DNA from: Sphingomonadales bacterium UBA7471
Lineage (GTDB): Bacteria; Pseudomonadota; Alphaproteobacteria; Sphingomonadales; Sphingomonadaceae
Reading direction: 5' to 3'
NCBI GenBank assembly: GCA_002479765.1
Contig: DLOZ01000005.1
Location: forward strand, 905 to 11,009
DNA: 10,105 nt
Below, piece after piece: positions 1-5,863 of this stretch (its first letter is position 1; the number at the start of each line of letters is the position of its first letter). The notes under the pieces are model-generated. The model did no database searches and was not told where the DNA came from. It was given only the letters and a program-made list of their open reading frames with translations. Position numbers and translations under genes: made by a program.

Positions 1-567
1 GCCGCCGATGGTGTTGACCTCGGCCACGCCCGGAATCGTGCGCATTTGCGGACGAACAACCCAATCGGAGAGTGTTCGGAGATCCGTAGCGGTCCATTCT
101 GAACCATCGGTCTTTCGCGCGCCGGGTTTGGGTTCGACCGCATACATGAAAATCTCGCCCAGCCCGGTCGCAATTGGCCCCATTTCGGGTTCGATCCCCG
201 GTGGCAATTGCGATTTGGCGGCCTGTATGCGTTCATTGACCAGTTGCCGCGCGAAGAAGATGTCGGTGCCATCCTCGAACACAACCGTCACTTGGCTCAA
301 ACCGTAGCGCGAGATTGACCGCGTATAATCGAGCTTCGGCAGGCCCGCGATGGCTGTCTCAATCGGGAAGGTGATACGCTGTTCGGATTCGAGTGGGGAG
401 AATCCCGCCGCCTCGGTGTTGATCTGCACTTGAACATTGGTGATGTCCGGCACAGCGTCAATGGGCAGCTTGGTCGCGCTATAGATGCCAAGCGCACAAA
501 GCAGTGCGACTATGGCGAGAACGAACCATCGCTGGCGGATGGAAAAGCCGATGATACGGGCGAGCAT
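1..567 (-). CDS. czcA: CzcA-type heavy-metal efflux RND pump, N-terminal part (runs off left edge)
   Basis: This is the inner-membrane, proton-driven pump of an HME-RND tripartite system that exports divalent cations (Co/Zn/Cd class). The visible 189 codons are the N-terminus. Residues 1-12 are a short cytoplasmic stretch (MLARIIGFSIRQ), about 14-33 form the first membrane helix, and then comes the porter-domain start with the family's KLPIDAVPDITNVQVQI and a GLPKLDYTRSISRYGLSQV stretch. FEDGTDIFFARQLVNERI and GLGEIFMYAV follow, both characteristic of CzcA/CusA proteins. The transmembrane selectivity motif lies beyond the edge, so the exact metal cannot be read. The ATG at 567 lies 15 bases after the czcB stop, with GGGGA as a plausible ribosome site. 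It is the last visible gene of the leftward unit. No break is seen in the visible part. Family assignment is near certain; metal specificity is inferred. Confidence 0.95.
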   Translation of the reverse strand, partial: MLARIIGFSIRQRWFVLAIVALLCALGIYSATKLPIDAVPDITNVQVQINTEAAGFSPLESEQRITFPIETAIAGLPKLDYTRSISRYGLSQVTVVFEDGTDIFFARQLVNERIQAAKSQLPPGIEPEMGPIATGLGEIFMYAVEPKPGARKTDGSEWTATDLRTLSDWVVRPQMRTIPGVAEVNTIGG

Positions 568-582
568 TTCAGTTATCCCCGA

Positions 583-1833
583 TCAATGATCATGGCTCGC
601 GCCCGACTTTTCAACGTCGGCGCGGATGAGGAAGGCTCCCTTGGCGGCATAGGGCGTGCCGGGCTTGATGCCGGACAATACCTCGGTCCATTCGGGCGAC
701 TTGCGGCCAAGCTGGAGCATCCGCACCTCATATTCCTCGCCGTAACTGGCAAAGACCACGGTGAAATCGCGGAAACGCTGCAACGCTTCGGTTCGCACTG
801 CCAGCGGCACCTGCACCGCGTTGATGATGACTTTGCCACGCAGCGCCATACCAGGGCGAAGCCGTCCGCTGCGATTGGGAATCGCCGCGCGCATCAACGC
901 CGTTCCCGCCGCTGCATTGCCTTCGGGCAGATAGCCGCCAAGCCGTGTATCGGCGATGGGCTGACCATCCATTGTTTCGATGATGATTTTTGTTCCGGGC
1001 TGGATCGCACCCAAATCCTTGGGGAATATGTTGAACACAACAGTCGTTTGTGCGGGGTCGGTAATCACATAAAGCGCCCGGTCGAAGGTTACATCGCCGG
1101 GATTGCCGTTGCGTTCAGCGACAACGCCACTGACTGTCGAATAAACCGGATAGGTTTGCAGCGACTCGCTCGATTCAATGCGCGCAAGGAGCTGGCCCTT
1201 CTTCACCGTGTCGCCCACCGCCTTGGTCACCGCGACAATCCGCCCCGGAAACTGCCCGCGAATTTCCGAACGCGCGCTGGTCGCCAACTGGATTGTGCCG
1301 AACAGTTCGCGCGCTTCGCCAATGGTGGCAGGGCCAACGGTCGCAATTTCGACGCCTCCCGCCTTGGCTGCTGCCGCAGTGATCTTTGTCCGCCCTTCGG
1401 GGCTGGACCAGCGCGCGATGTGCTGCTTACCGCCGGTCACTGCGGTCAATTCAACATCGAAGCTGTGCGGTTCCTCAACCACGCCCTGACCTGCAAGATA
1501 ATCCTTCTCTGGCACAAAAGCGAAGCTGTTGACCTCACCGCCTAGACGTTTGAGCGTCATCGTCAGTTTAACCGTCTTGGGATCGACGGCCTTACCATCA
1601 AGCATTGGATAAACGCGGAACTGCGGTTCCTGTCCATCCTCGAAGATCGTCACCTCTGCCGAGAAATTGCCATCCTTGACGATGCGACCGCCATGTTTGC
1701 CCTTTTGAGGCTCAGCTTCGCTGCCATGTTCATCGCCATGCTCTTCGGCGGGTTCGCTTCCGCTGCCACAGGCAGCCAGAGGTGCGATAAGGATAAGCGC
1801 AGCAGCAAGCCGCGTAATGATGGTATTTTTCAT
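583..1833 (-). CDS. czcB: CzcB-type efflux RND periplasmic adaptor (membrane fusion lipoprotein)
   Basis: The adaptor bridges the inner-membrane CzcA pump and the outer-membrane CzcC channel. The 416-residue protein starts with a lipoprotein signal: a hydrophobic core at about 9-18 and lipobox L19-A-A-C22, so it should be lipid-anchored at C22. A His/Glu-rich metal-binding stretch follows (HGDEHG, then KGKHGGRI at about 45-52), the usual N-terminal domain of CzcB adaptors. About residues 165-260 hold the barrel-sandwich region (GQFPGRIVAVTKAVGDTVKK, then GVVAERNGNPGD), with short helical hairpin and beta-barrel segments after it (LRPGMALRGKVII). The protein ends in HDH, another possible metal ligand. 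The start codon overlaps the czcC stop as ATGA (1830-1833), implying translational coupling, and GAGGGGG lies about 10 bases upstream. Length fits the family. The cation remains inferred. Confidence 0.94.
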   Translation of the reverse strand: MKNTIITRLAAALILIAPLAACGSGSEPAEEHGDEHGSEAEPQKGKHGGRIVKDGNFSAEVTIFEDGQEPQFRVYPMLDGKAVDPKTVKLTMTLKRLGGEVNSFAFVPEKDYLAGQGVVEEPHSFDVELTAVTGGKQHIARWSSPEGRTKITAAAAKAGGVEIATVGPATIGEARELFGTIQLATSARSEIRGQFPGRIVAVTKAVGDTVKKGQLLARIESSESLQTYPVYSTVSGVVAERNGNPGDVTFDRALYVITDPAQTTVVFNIFPKDLGAIQPGTKIIIETMDGQPIADTRLGGYLPEGNAAAGTALMRAAIPNRSGRLRPGMALRGKVIINAVQVPLAVRTEALQRFRDFTVVFASYGEEYEVRMLQLGRKSPEWTEVLSGIKPGTPYAAKGAFLIRADVEKSGASHDH

Positions 1834-3071
1834 GGTTTGGTGTCCCCCTCGACTGCGGCGTCGTCAAAACGTCCGGTCAGCCGGTCAATTTCGGTTTGGG
1901 TATCGCGGTATTGGATCATGGCTCCGAGCCATTGGTCCTGCACCGCAAGGATGGCGTCGGCGGCGTCCTGCACATCGCGGAAGGTAAAGCCGCCGCGATT
2001 ATAGCCTTCGCGCACTTGAGCGAGCGTCTTGGTTGTGCGCGGATAGACCTCGGCCATGATCGCGTCGGCGCGGGAGCGCGCGGCATCGGCATCGGCGCGC
2101 AGCGAGGCTAGCCGCCGTAGCCGTTCGAGCCGATTTGCTTCAGCGGTCAATTCCGCTCGGAGCCGCTCGGCATGCGCCCGTTCGATGTTGCCCTGATTGC
2201 GGTCGAACCGGCCCAGCGGGATGGTGATCCCGGCGACGAGCGCCACGTCGTTGGTACCGCGCAAGAAACGCGCGCCGCCGCTGACGGTGTAGTCCTGCAC
2301 CCGCTTGGTCTGCTCGACAGCTACCGCAGCACTCGCGCGAGCGGTTTCAGCCTCGGCCAATGCCAAATCGGATGGAGCAAGTTTCAGTTCGGTGGGCAGA
2401 TAGGGTAAAAACTCGCCTGCAACTTGAAGGTCATCGCCGCTGCCTGCCCAGAAGGACGCAAGCGCATTGCGCGTGGCGCGTGCCTTTGCGGTTGCTTGGT
2501 CAACATCAATCTGCGCCTGTGCCACACGGGCTGCGGCGCGCGTCTCAACAAATAGCGGGTCTTTGTAACCGCGCACCCGGCGCGATGCCTCACGCTCAAT
2601 GCCCCGTTCGGTGTCGAGCCGATACGCGGCAATTTTAAGCACGGCGTCGGCTATCTGAACGTCGATAAAGGCGCGTTCGACCGCTGCGGCAAGGTCAAGC
2701 CGCGTGACCTTCCCCGAAGCCTGCGCCACACCAATCTCCCGCTCGGCGAGGCCGATCCGCGCGTCACGCTTTCCACCGCGTTCGATAGGCTGGCTATACA
2801 TGCCGGTGATCTCGGCTTGCCCCAGCACATTGTAAGGACCGGTGCCGACAAAATTCTCTGCCTCCACTGTCACCGATGGGTTGGGCTTTACACCCGCCTG
2901 CACCCGGCTTGCGCGGGCAGCGGCAATCTCGGCCTCATTCGCTTTCAGCAACGGGGCGGCTTCGGCGGCTTTCACCACAGCCTGTTCAAGCGTGATCGTC
3001 TCCGATTGCGCGGCCCCGCTTGATATTAACAACGCGCCTGCCAGCAAGGCAGAACGCACAGATATAGACAT
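1830..3071 (-). CDS. czcC: CzcC-type outer-membrane efflux channel (TolC family)
   Basis: This is the outer-membrane factor of the CzcCBA pump. The start is placed at the ATG at 3071 (413 residues) rather than the longer open frame from 3128, because the sequence then opens with a clean signal peptide (MSISVRSALLAGALLISSGA, cleavage near AQS/ET). An AGGAG ribosome site also lies about 8 bases upstream. After cleavage it reads ITLEQAVVKAAEAAPLL and later AGVKPNPSVTVEAENF, GMYSQPIERGGKRDAR and AGITIPLGRFDRNQGNIERA, the typical twin OEP repeats of TolC/CzcC proteins. Long Ala/Arg/Glu-rich helices form the periplasmic tunnel (about 150-230 and 290-390). The 3' end overlaps czcB by four bases. The gene lies 67 bases after the His-rich protein gene, in a gap that contains a strong stem-loop. 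Confidence 0.93.
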   Translation of the reverse strand: MSISVRSALLAGALLISSGAAQSETITLEQAVVKAAEAAPLLKANEAEIAAARASRVQAGVKPNPSVTVEAENFVGTGPYNVLGQAEITGMYSQPIERGGKRDARIGLAEREIGVAQASGKVTRLDLAAAVERAFIDVQIADAVLKIAAYRLDTERGIEREASRRVRGYKDPLFVETRAAARVAQAQIDVDQATAKARATRNALASFWAGSGDDLQVAGEFLPYLPTELKLAPSDLALAEAETARASAAVAVEQTKRVQDYTVSGGARFLRGTNDVALVAGITIPLGRFDRNQGNIERAHAERLRAELTAEANRLERLRRLASLRADADAARSRADAIMAEVYPRTTKTLAQVREGYNRGGFTFRDVQDAADAILAVQDQWLGAMIQYRDTQTEIDRLTGRFDDAAVEGDTKP

Positions 3072-3101
3072 GAGAAAACTCCTGATCGCCAGAACGACGC
3101 A

Positions 3102-3123
3102 CGGATGCTGGAACAGGCATCCG
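3102..3123 (-). promoter_or_regulatory. Intercistronic stem-loop in the czcC leader
   Basis: Perfect 7-bp inverted repeat (CGGATGC / GCATCCG) with an 8-base loop. It lies between the stop of the His-rich gene (3139) and the czcC ribosome site (about 3079-3083). No run of U follows on the transcript, so it is not a standard terminator. It could be an mRNA processing or stability element that separates pump synthesis from the upstream genes. The repeat is seen directly; the role is inference. Confidence 0.45.
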
Positions 3124-3138
3124 CACAAACGGTTGGGA

Positions 3139-3477
3139 TCAGGCGGCGGGCGGCTGTGTTGGTGGTGCGCCCGAAAGCGAGTCCATTGCCGCCGTTGGTG
3201 TCGGAAATACGCGTGATCGTTCGATCAGCGAACCCGTGCAGGGTGCGGATGGCTCAACCGCCAACACTGAACTGCAATGATGGTGCTGGGCAACGTCGCC
3301 TTTCGCATCCGGCTTGCTGTTGTCGTCATCACTTACGTCAATAAAATGATGATCGCTATCCAGCAGTTGGGCAGCATGTCCGGGTTCATCGCTATGCGTA
3401 TGTGCGAACGCAGCCACATGCGTATTGCCGAAAAGCAACGCACAAATCAAAATCAGGCTGATGAAATAACCCCGCAT
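3139..3477 (-). CDS. Small exported His-rich protein of the czc operon
   Basis: A 112-residue protein I cannot assign to a named family. Residues 1-25 are a Sec-type signal peptide (MRGYFISLILICALLFGNTH, then VAAFA). The mature part is rich in His and Asp: AHTHSDEPGH, DSDHHF, DVSDDD and QHHHCSS, with nine His in total and two Cys (in HHHCSS and PCTG). The C-terminal third is Pro/Thr/Ala-rich and looks unstructured. Such composition suggests a periplasmic metal-binding or buffering protein, similar in idea to the small CzcI/CzcE-type proteins of czc loci, but no alignment to them is claimed. It sits between the DUF3703 gene (44 bases upstream) and czcC (67 bases downstream) on the same strand, so it is probably co-transcribed. 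No good Shine-Dalgarno is visible before the ATG at 3477, so initiation may be weak or coupled. Confidence 0.75.
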   Translation of the reverse strand: MRGYFISLILICALLFGNTHVAAFAHTHSDEPGHAAQLLDSDHHFIDVSDDDNSKPDAKGDVAQHHHCSSVLAVEPSAPCTGSLIERSRVFPTPTAAMDSLSGAPPTQPPAA

Positions 3478-3521
3478 TACTTGCTAAGTAGCATGAGTGC
3501 TGCATCGCGGCAAACAAACTC

Positions 3522-3899
3522 TCATTGATCTTTTTGCCTTATCGCCGATTTGAGGTCGTCTGGAATATCCATTGGCTGAAAGGCACTTACGTTGGACCGG
3601 CCGGTATTGCCGACGGGTATCCGCCCGGTAAGCGCGCCGAGCGGAGCAAGCGCCAATCGGATGAGTTGGCCGAACACCTCAGTCGGGTTCCGTTCGCTGA
3701 CCGCATAGGCCAGCATTTCCCAATGATTGGCCAAATGCAGCGTCAAAAACGGTTGCGATACGATATGGGCGCGTTCAAGCGCGCGCCACGCCAGAGCACT
3801 ATCTTGATCGCTGCGCGCCTTCCGGTAATCGGCCATTTCTGTGTCGATAAGCGCCCGCGCGGCGGTGATGTCAGTTTCATAAGATTTGAGCTGCCTCAT
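3522..3899 (-). CDS. DUF3703 family protein
   Basis: A 125-residue soluble protein of unknown biochemical function, recognised as DUF3703. The signature parts are the central helix segment WRALERAHIVSQPFLTLHLA followed by HWEML, and the C-terminal VGNTGRSNVSAFQPMDIPDDL. No signal peptide or membrane segment is seen, so it is probably cytoplasmic. Members of this family are commonly found beside metal-resistance genes, which fits this context; the role is not established. The ATG at 3899 has a strong GAGGA ribosome site at 3907-3911. It lies 12 bases after the methyltransferase stop, so the two are clearly one transcription unit. The conserved His residues (in ERAH, LTLH and NHW) could bind metal, but that is speculation. 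Confidence 0.85.
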   Translation of the reverse strand: MRQLKSYETDITAARALIDTEMADYRKARSDQDSALAWRALERAHIVSQPFLTLHLANHWEMLAYAVSERNPTEVFGQLIRLALAPLGALTGRIPVGNTGRSNVSAFQPMDIPDDLKSAIRQKDQ

Positions 3900-3911
3900 A
3901 GCTTTTTCCTC

Positions 3912-4493
3912 TCAATCATTGCGGGCAACGGCGATGCCAATGCCAATCCAGCGCGGAACAGTGCTGCGGAAGCGGTGATACTGCTCCCCAAAATTGGCCG
4001 CCAAATGGGCCTCTTCGATGCGAACCTGCACATCGCAAACAATCACAAAGGCGAGCCACGCTGCCCACGCCCACCAAATTGCCGCGCCAACTGCAACGCC
4101 CAGCCCAATCAGTATCATGCCCAGAAAAATCGGATTGCGGCTGAACCGGAACAGCCCGTGGCTAATGAACAGCGGCGCGTCGCCCGCACGGACGCCTACG
4201 CGCCACGCGCGGCCCATCTGAATTTGCGCCACCACGACCAAGGCTGCGCCGACGACTGCTGCGATGGCAGCAGGCCATGTCCAACCGCTCGGTTCACGCA
4301 TTGCTGCGATTGCGCTTGCGGCACCCAATACAGCGACGCTGGCCGCAAAGGCCATCCCGGCGATCCTTTGCCCGCTTTTGGCTGATGCAAACGCCCAGGG
4401 ATGATCACCAGACTGGCGTTTGATAGACTGCCCGCGCAACAGCGTCGCGATGAATATCGCGATCAATGCGGCCAACGGCACGGCACTCAACAT
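3912..4493 (-). CDS. Isoprenylcysteine carboxyl methyltransferase (ICMT/PEMT-like) family membrane protein
   Basis: First gene of the leftward metal operon; 193 residues from the ATG at 4493. That start is chosen because AAGGA lies about 8 bases upstream and the longer open frame (to 4592) would run through the operator and into merR. It is a multi-spanning membrane protein: helices at about 1-18, 42-60, 66-88, and a long hydrophobic stretch around 128-155. The C-terminal half carries the ICMT/phospholipid-methyltransferase signature: SHGLFRFSRNPIFLGM (the G-L-x-R-x-x-R-N/H-P-x-x-L-G motif), then EEAHLAANFGEQYHRFRSTVPRW. Family members use SAM to methylate lipids or prenyl-cysteine. In bacteria the substrate is usually unknown, and methyl transfer here is inferred. 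Its place beside DUF3703 and czcCBA points to a role in metal tolerance, perhaps envelope modification. Confidence 0.85.
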   Translation of the reverse strand: MLSAVPLAALIAIFIATLLRGQSIKRQSGDHPWAFASAKSGQRIAGMAFAASVAVLGAASAIAAMREPSGWTWPAAIAAVVGAALVVVAQIQMGRAWRVGVRAGDAPLFISHGLFRFSRNPIFLGMILIGLGVAVGAAIWWAWAAWLAFVIVCDVQVRIEEAHLAANFGEQYHRFRSTVPRWIGIGIAVARND

Positions 4494-4527
4494 AGACAAT
4501 TCCTTATCGACAAATTCCGAGTCGAGC

Positions 4528-4539
4528 GTGCATATGCAC
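4528..4539. repeat. 12-bp perfect palindrome next to the MerR operator
   Basis: GTGCATATGCAC is its own reverse complement. It overlaps the outer edge of the MerR-type dyad by two bases and covers the predicted -10 element (CATATG) of the leftward promoter. It may be a second regulator site or simply a by-product of the -10 sequence; the symmetry is seen, the function is not. Confidence 0.5.
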
Positions 4540-4561
4540 CCTGTAGCAACTATAGGGTCAA
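4531..4561 (-). promoter_or_regulatory. MerR-type leftward promoter with 19-bp spacer
   Basis: Read on the minus strand: -35 TTGACC (4561-4556), then a 19-bp spacer, then CATATG (4536-4531) as the -10. The overlong spacer and a -35 that runs into the dyad are the hallmark of promoters activated by MerR proteins through DNA underwinding. The layout matches what I recall of cadA/pbrA promoters (TTGAC, CTATAG, CTA, AGGGTG in the same order). The -10 matches the consensus poorly (3 of 6), as expected for an activator-dependent promoter. It should drive the ICMT-DUF3703-His-rich-czcCBA unit. Confidence 0.75.
4538..4558. promoter_or_regulatory. CadR/PbrR-type operator dyad
   Basis: Interrupted palindrome with arms ACCCTGTAG and CTATAGGGT around a CAA centre; 8 of 9 arm positions are symmetric. 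This agrees closely with the known CadR/PbrR operator form. It ends only 6 bases before the merR ATG, so the regulator bound here must also affect its own promoter. Confidence 0.85.
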
Positions 4562-4564
4562 GTG

Positions 4565-4969
4565 ATGAAAATTGGAGAGCTCGCAAACGCAACCGGCACG
4601 AAAGTCGAAACGGTGCGCTATTATGAGAAGATCGGGCTACTCACGCCGCCCGCGCGCACCTTGGCCAACTACCGCGATTATGGCAGCGAGCATCTTGCCC
4701 GCCTGTCCTTCATCCGCCGCGCCCGCGATCTCGGCTTCACGCTCGAAGCGGTGCGCGAGTTGCTGACGTTATCTGACAACAAGGCTCAATCCTGCGAAGC
4801 CGTGGACGGCATTGCGCGCGTTCACCTGACCGATATCGACCGCAAGGTGCGCGACCTCAAATCGCTCGGCTTGGAACTGAGTCGGGTTCTCGGTTCGTGT
4901 AGCAACGGCACCGTCGCAGAGTGCAAGATCATCGAAACCCTCGCCCCGCGCGGAAAGGCCTTTGTCTAA
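4565..4969 (+). CDS. MerR-family metal-responsive regulator (CadR/PbrR-type)
   Basis: A 134-residue dimeric DNA-binding sensor. It has an N-terminal winged helix-turn-helix (MKIGELANATGTKVETVRYY, EKIGLL, then NYRDY), a second helix pair with LSFIRRARDLGFTLEAVREL, a dimerisation helix at about 82-108, and a C-terminal metal loop. Cysteines at 77, 112 and 120 (QSCEA; GSCSNGTVAECKII) match the three-Cys pattern of CadR/PbrR sensors for Cd/Pb/Zn. Cu sensors lack the Cys near 77. No His-rich tail, as found in some CadR, is present. The start is the ATG at 4565; an adjacent in-frame GTG at 4562 would add one residue. It is divergent to the czc unit, its stop overlaps the next gene's start (TAATG), and the operator lies just upstream. 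Which metal it senses is inferred, not shown. Confidence 0.92.
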   Translation: MKIGELANATGTKVETVRYYEKIGLLTPPARTLANYRDYGSEHLARLSFIRRARDLGFTLEAVRELLTLSDNKAQSCEAVDGIARVHLTDIDRKVRDLKSLGLELSRVLGSCSNGTVAECKIIETLAPRGKAFV

Positions 4970-5319
4970 TGCTCTATCTGGTCATCAAAGCCGTCGTTTC
5001 GGCCATTATCGTCGTCATCGTCTCCGAAACTGCACGGCGCAATCCCGGCACTGGTGCGCTGATCGCCTCGCTGCCGCTGATTTCGGTACTCGGCATGATC
5101 TGGCTGTGGCGCGACACGCAGGATGTGGCGCGCATGGCCGAGCATTCGACGGCAACTTTCTGGTATGTGCTGCCGAGCCTGCCGATGTTTCTGATCATTC
5201 CGATGCTGCTCAAACGCGGGGTAGGATTCTGGCCAGCGCTCGTGGTGGGCTGCGCCGTGACTATGGCTCTCTATGCGACGATGATCTGGGCCGCGCCAAG
5301 GCTCGGAGTCCGAATCTGA
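4969..5319 (+). CDS. DUF3147 family membrane protein
   Basis: A 116-residue, four-helix membrane protein of unknown function, recognised as DUF3147. Hydrophobic segments lie at about 2-20, 30-47, 65-80 and 87-109. Family-typical text includes VSETARRNPGTGALIASLPL, MIWLWRDTQDVA, FWYVLPSLPMFLIIPMLLKR and GVGFWPALVVGCAVT. The ATG at 4969 shares one base with the merR stop (TAATG), with AAAGG about 10 bases upstream, so it is translated from the same message and would follow the regulator's expression rather than the czc unit's. Such proteins are often found near metal-resistance genes, but no transport activity should be assumed. The end of the metal module on this side appears to be here. Confidence 0.86.
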   Translation: MLYLVIKAVVSAIIVVIVSETARRNPGTGALIASLPLISVLGMIWLWRDTQDVARMAEHSTATFWYVLPSLPMFLIIPMLLKRGVGFWPALVVGCAVTMALYATMIWAAPRLGVRI

Positions 5320-5444
5320 CTCGCCCACAGCCGCTTTCTCTACGATGCGCTTCGATGCACCGGAAAAGCACTTGTTGCCCAAGCGAAAAGGCGCAAATTG
5401 GTCGCGAGAGGGGTCAACAAAGTCCAAAGAATGGAAACCCTGCC

Positions 5445-5651
5445 ATGCCCGAACCAGACCGTATCGTCCGCCTCAAGACCGTTCTCCACCGCTCCGGTCT
5501 GTCCCGCTCGACAGTCTATCGCAAAACCAATGAAGGCACATTCCCGCCGCGAATAAAGATCAACGTCAACGGTGTCGGTTGGCGCGAGTCCGAACTCGAC
5601 CGCTGGATTGCGAACCCGCCCGCCTATCGCGCGCCCGACCTCCAGCAATGA
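5445..5651 (+). CDS. AlpA-family phage-type regulatory protein
   Basis: A 68-residue helix-turn-helix protein of the AlpA type, as found next to P4-like integrases. RIVRLKTVLHRSGLSRSTVY is the HTH, followed by a basic RKTNEGTFPPRIKI wing and GVGWRESELDRWI, the family's conserved C-terminal helix. Such proteins control integrase or excision genes of prophages and islands. The start is the ATG at 5445; a longer open frame in the same phase upstream overlaps DUF3147 out of frame and is not credible. The stop overlaps the next start as ATGA (5648-5651). The 125 bases before it (5320-5444) hold no gene I can support and no clear promoter. Confidence 0.85.
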   Translation: MPEPDRIVRLKTVLHRSGLSRSTVYRKTNEGTFPPRIKINVNGVGWRESELDRWIANPPAYRAPDLQQ

Positions 5652-5863
5652 TCGCCGAGGTCACGCCTGCGCCACTGTGCGTTCGCGTCCACGTTGCGGC
5701 GCGGATGATAGGCATTGGCCGGACCAAGCTCTATGAGCTGATCGGTAGTGGCGAGGTGGAAACGATCAAGGTCGGCAAGGCAACGCTAGTCACTACTGCA
5801 AGCCTCAACGCTATGGTCGAACGCCGCCGCATTCAGGCGGCGTCGGTTGCGTCCGCTGCCTGA
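5648..5863 (+). CDS. Excisionase-like HTH DNA-binding protein
   Basis: A 71-residue MerR-superfamily/excisionase-type protein. VRVHVAARMIGIGRTKLYEL, then IGSGEVETIKVGKATLVTTASLNAMVERRR, fits the excisionase-family pattern of a helix-turn-helix, a short wing (G-x-V-x-x-x-K-V-G) and a final helix. It probably acts as a recombination directionality factor for the adjoining integrase, or as a regulator with AlpA. The ATG at 5648 overlaps the AlpA stop by four bases and there is no separate ribosome site, so translation should be coupled. Its last 31 bases overlap the integrase gene end on the opposite strand (5833-5863), an unusually tight tail-to-tail arrangement. Confidence 0.8.
   Translation: MIAEVTPAPLCVRVHVAARMIGIGRTKLYELIGSGEVETIKVGKATLVTTASLNAMVERRRIQAASVASAA

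Noticed and set aside
430..1545. Long plus-strand open frame of 371 codons opposite czcB/czcA
   Set aside because: It is antisense to two clearly recognised genes, with Arg/Gly/His-rich composition typical of a GC-rich shadow frame.
3525..4385. Plus-strand open frame of 286 codons opposite DUF3703 and the ICMT-like gene
   Set aside because: Antisense to two recognised families, crosses their intergenic boundary, and resembles no protein.
5306..5322. GAGTC/GACTC hairpin at the end of DUF3147 as a terminator
   Set aside because: Only 5 bp with a 7-base loop and no U tract; too weak to call.
4962..5444. Extending the AlpA gene upstream to 4962
   Set aside because: The extension lies inside DUF3147 in another phase; AlpA homology begins right at the ATG at 5445.
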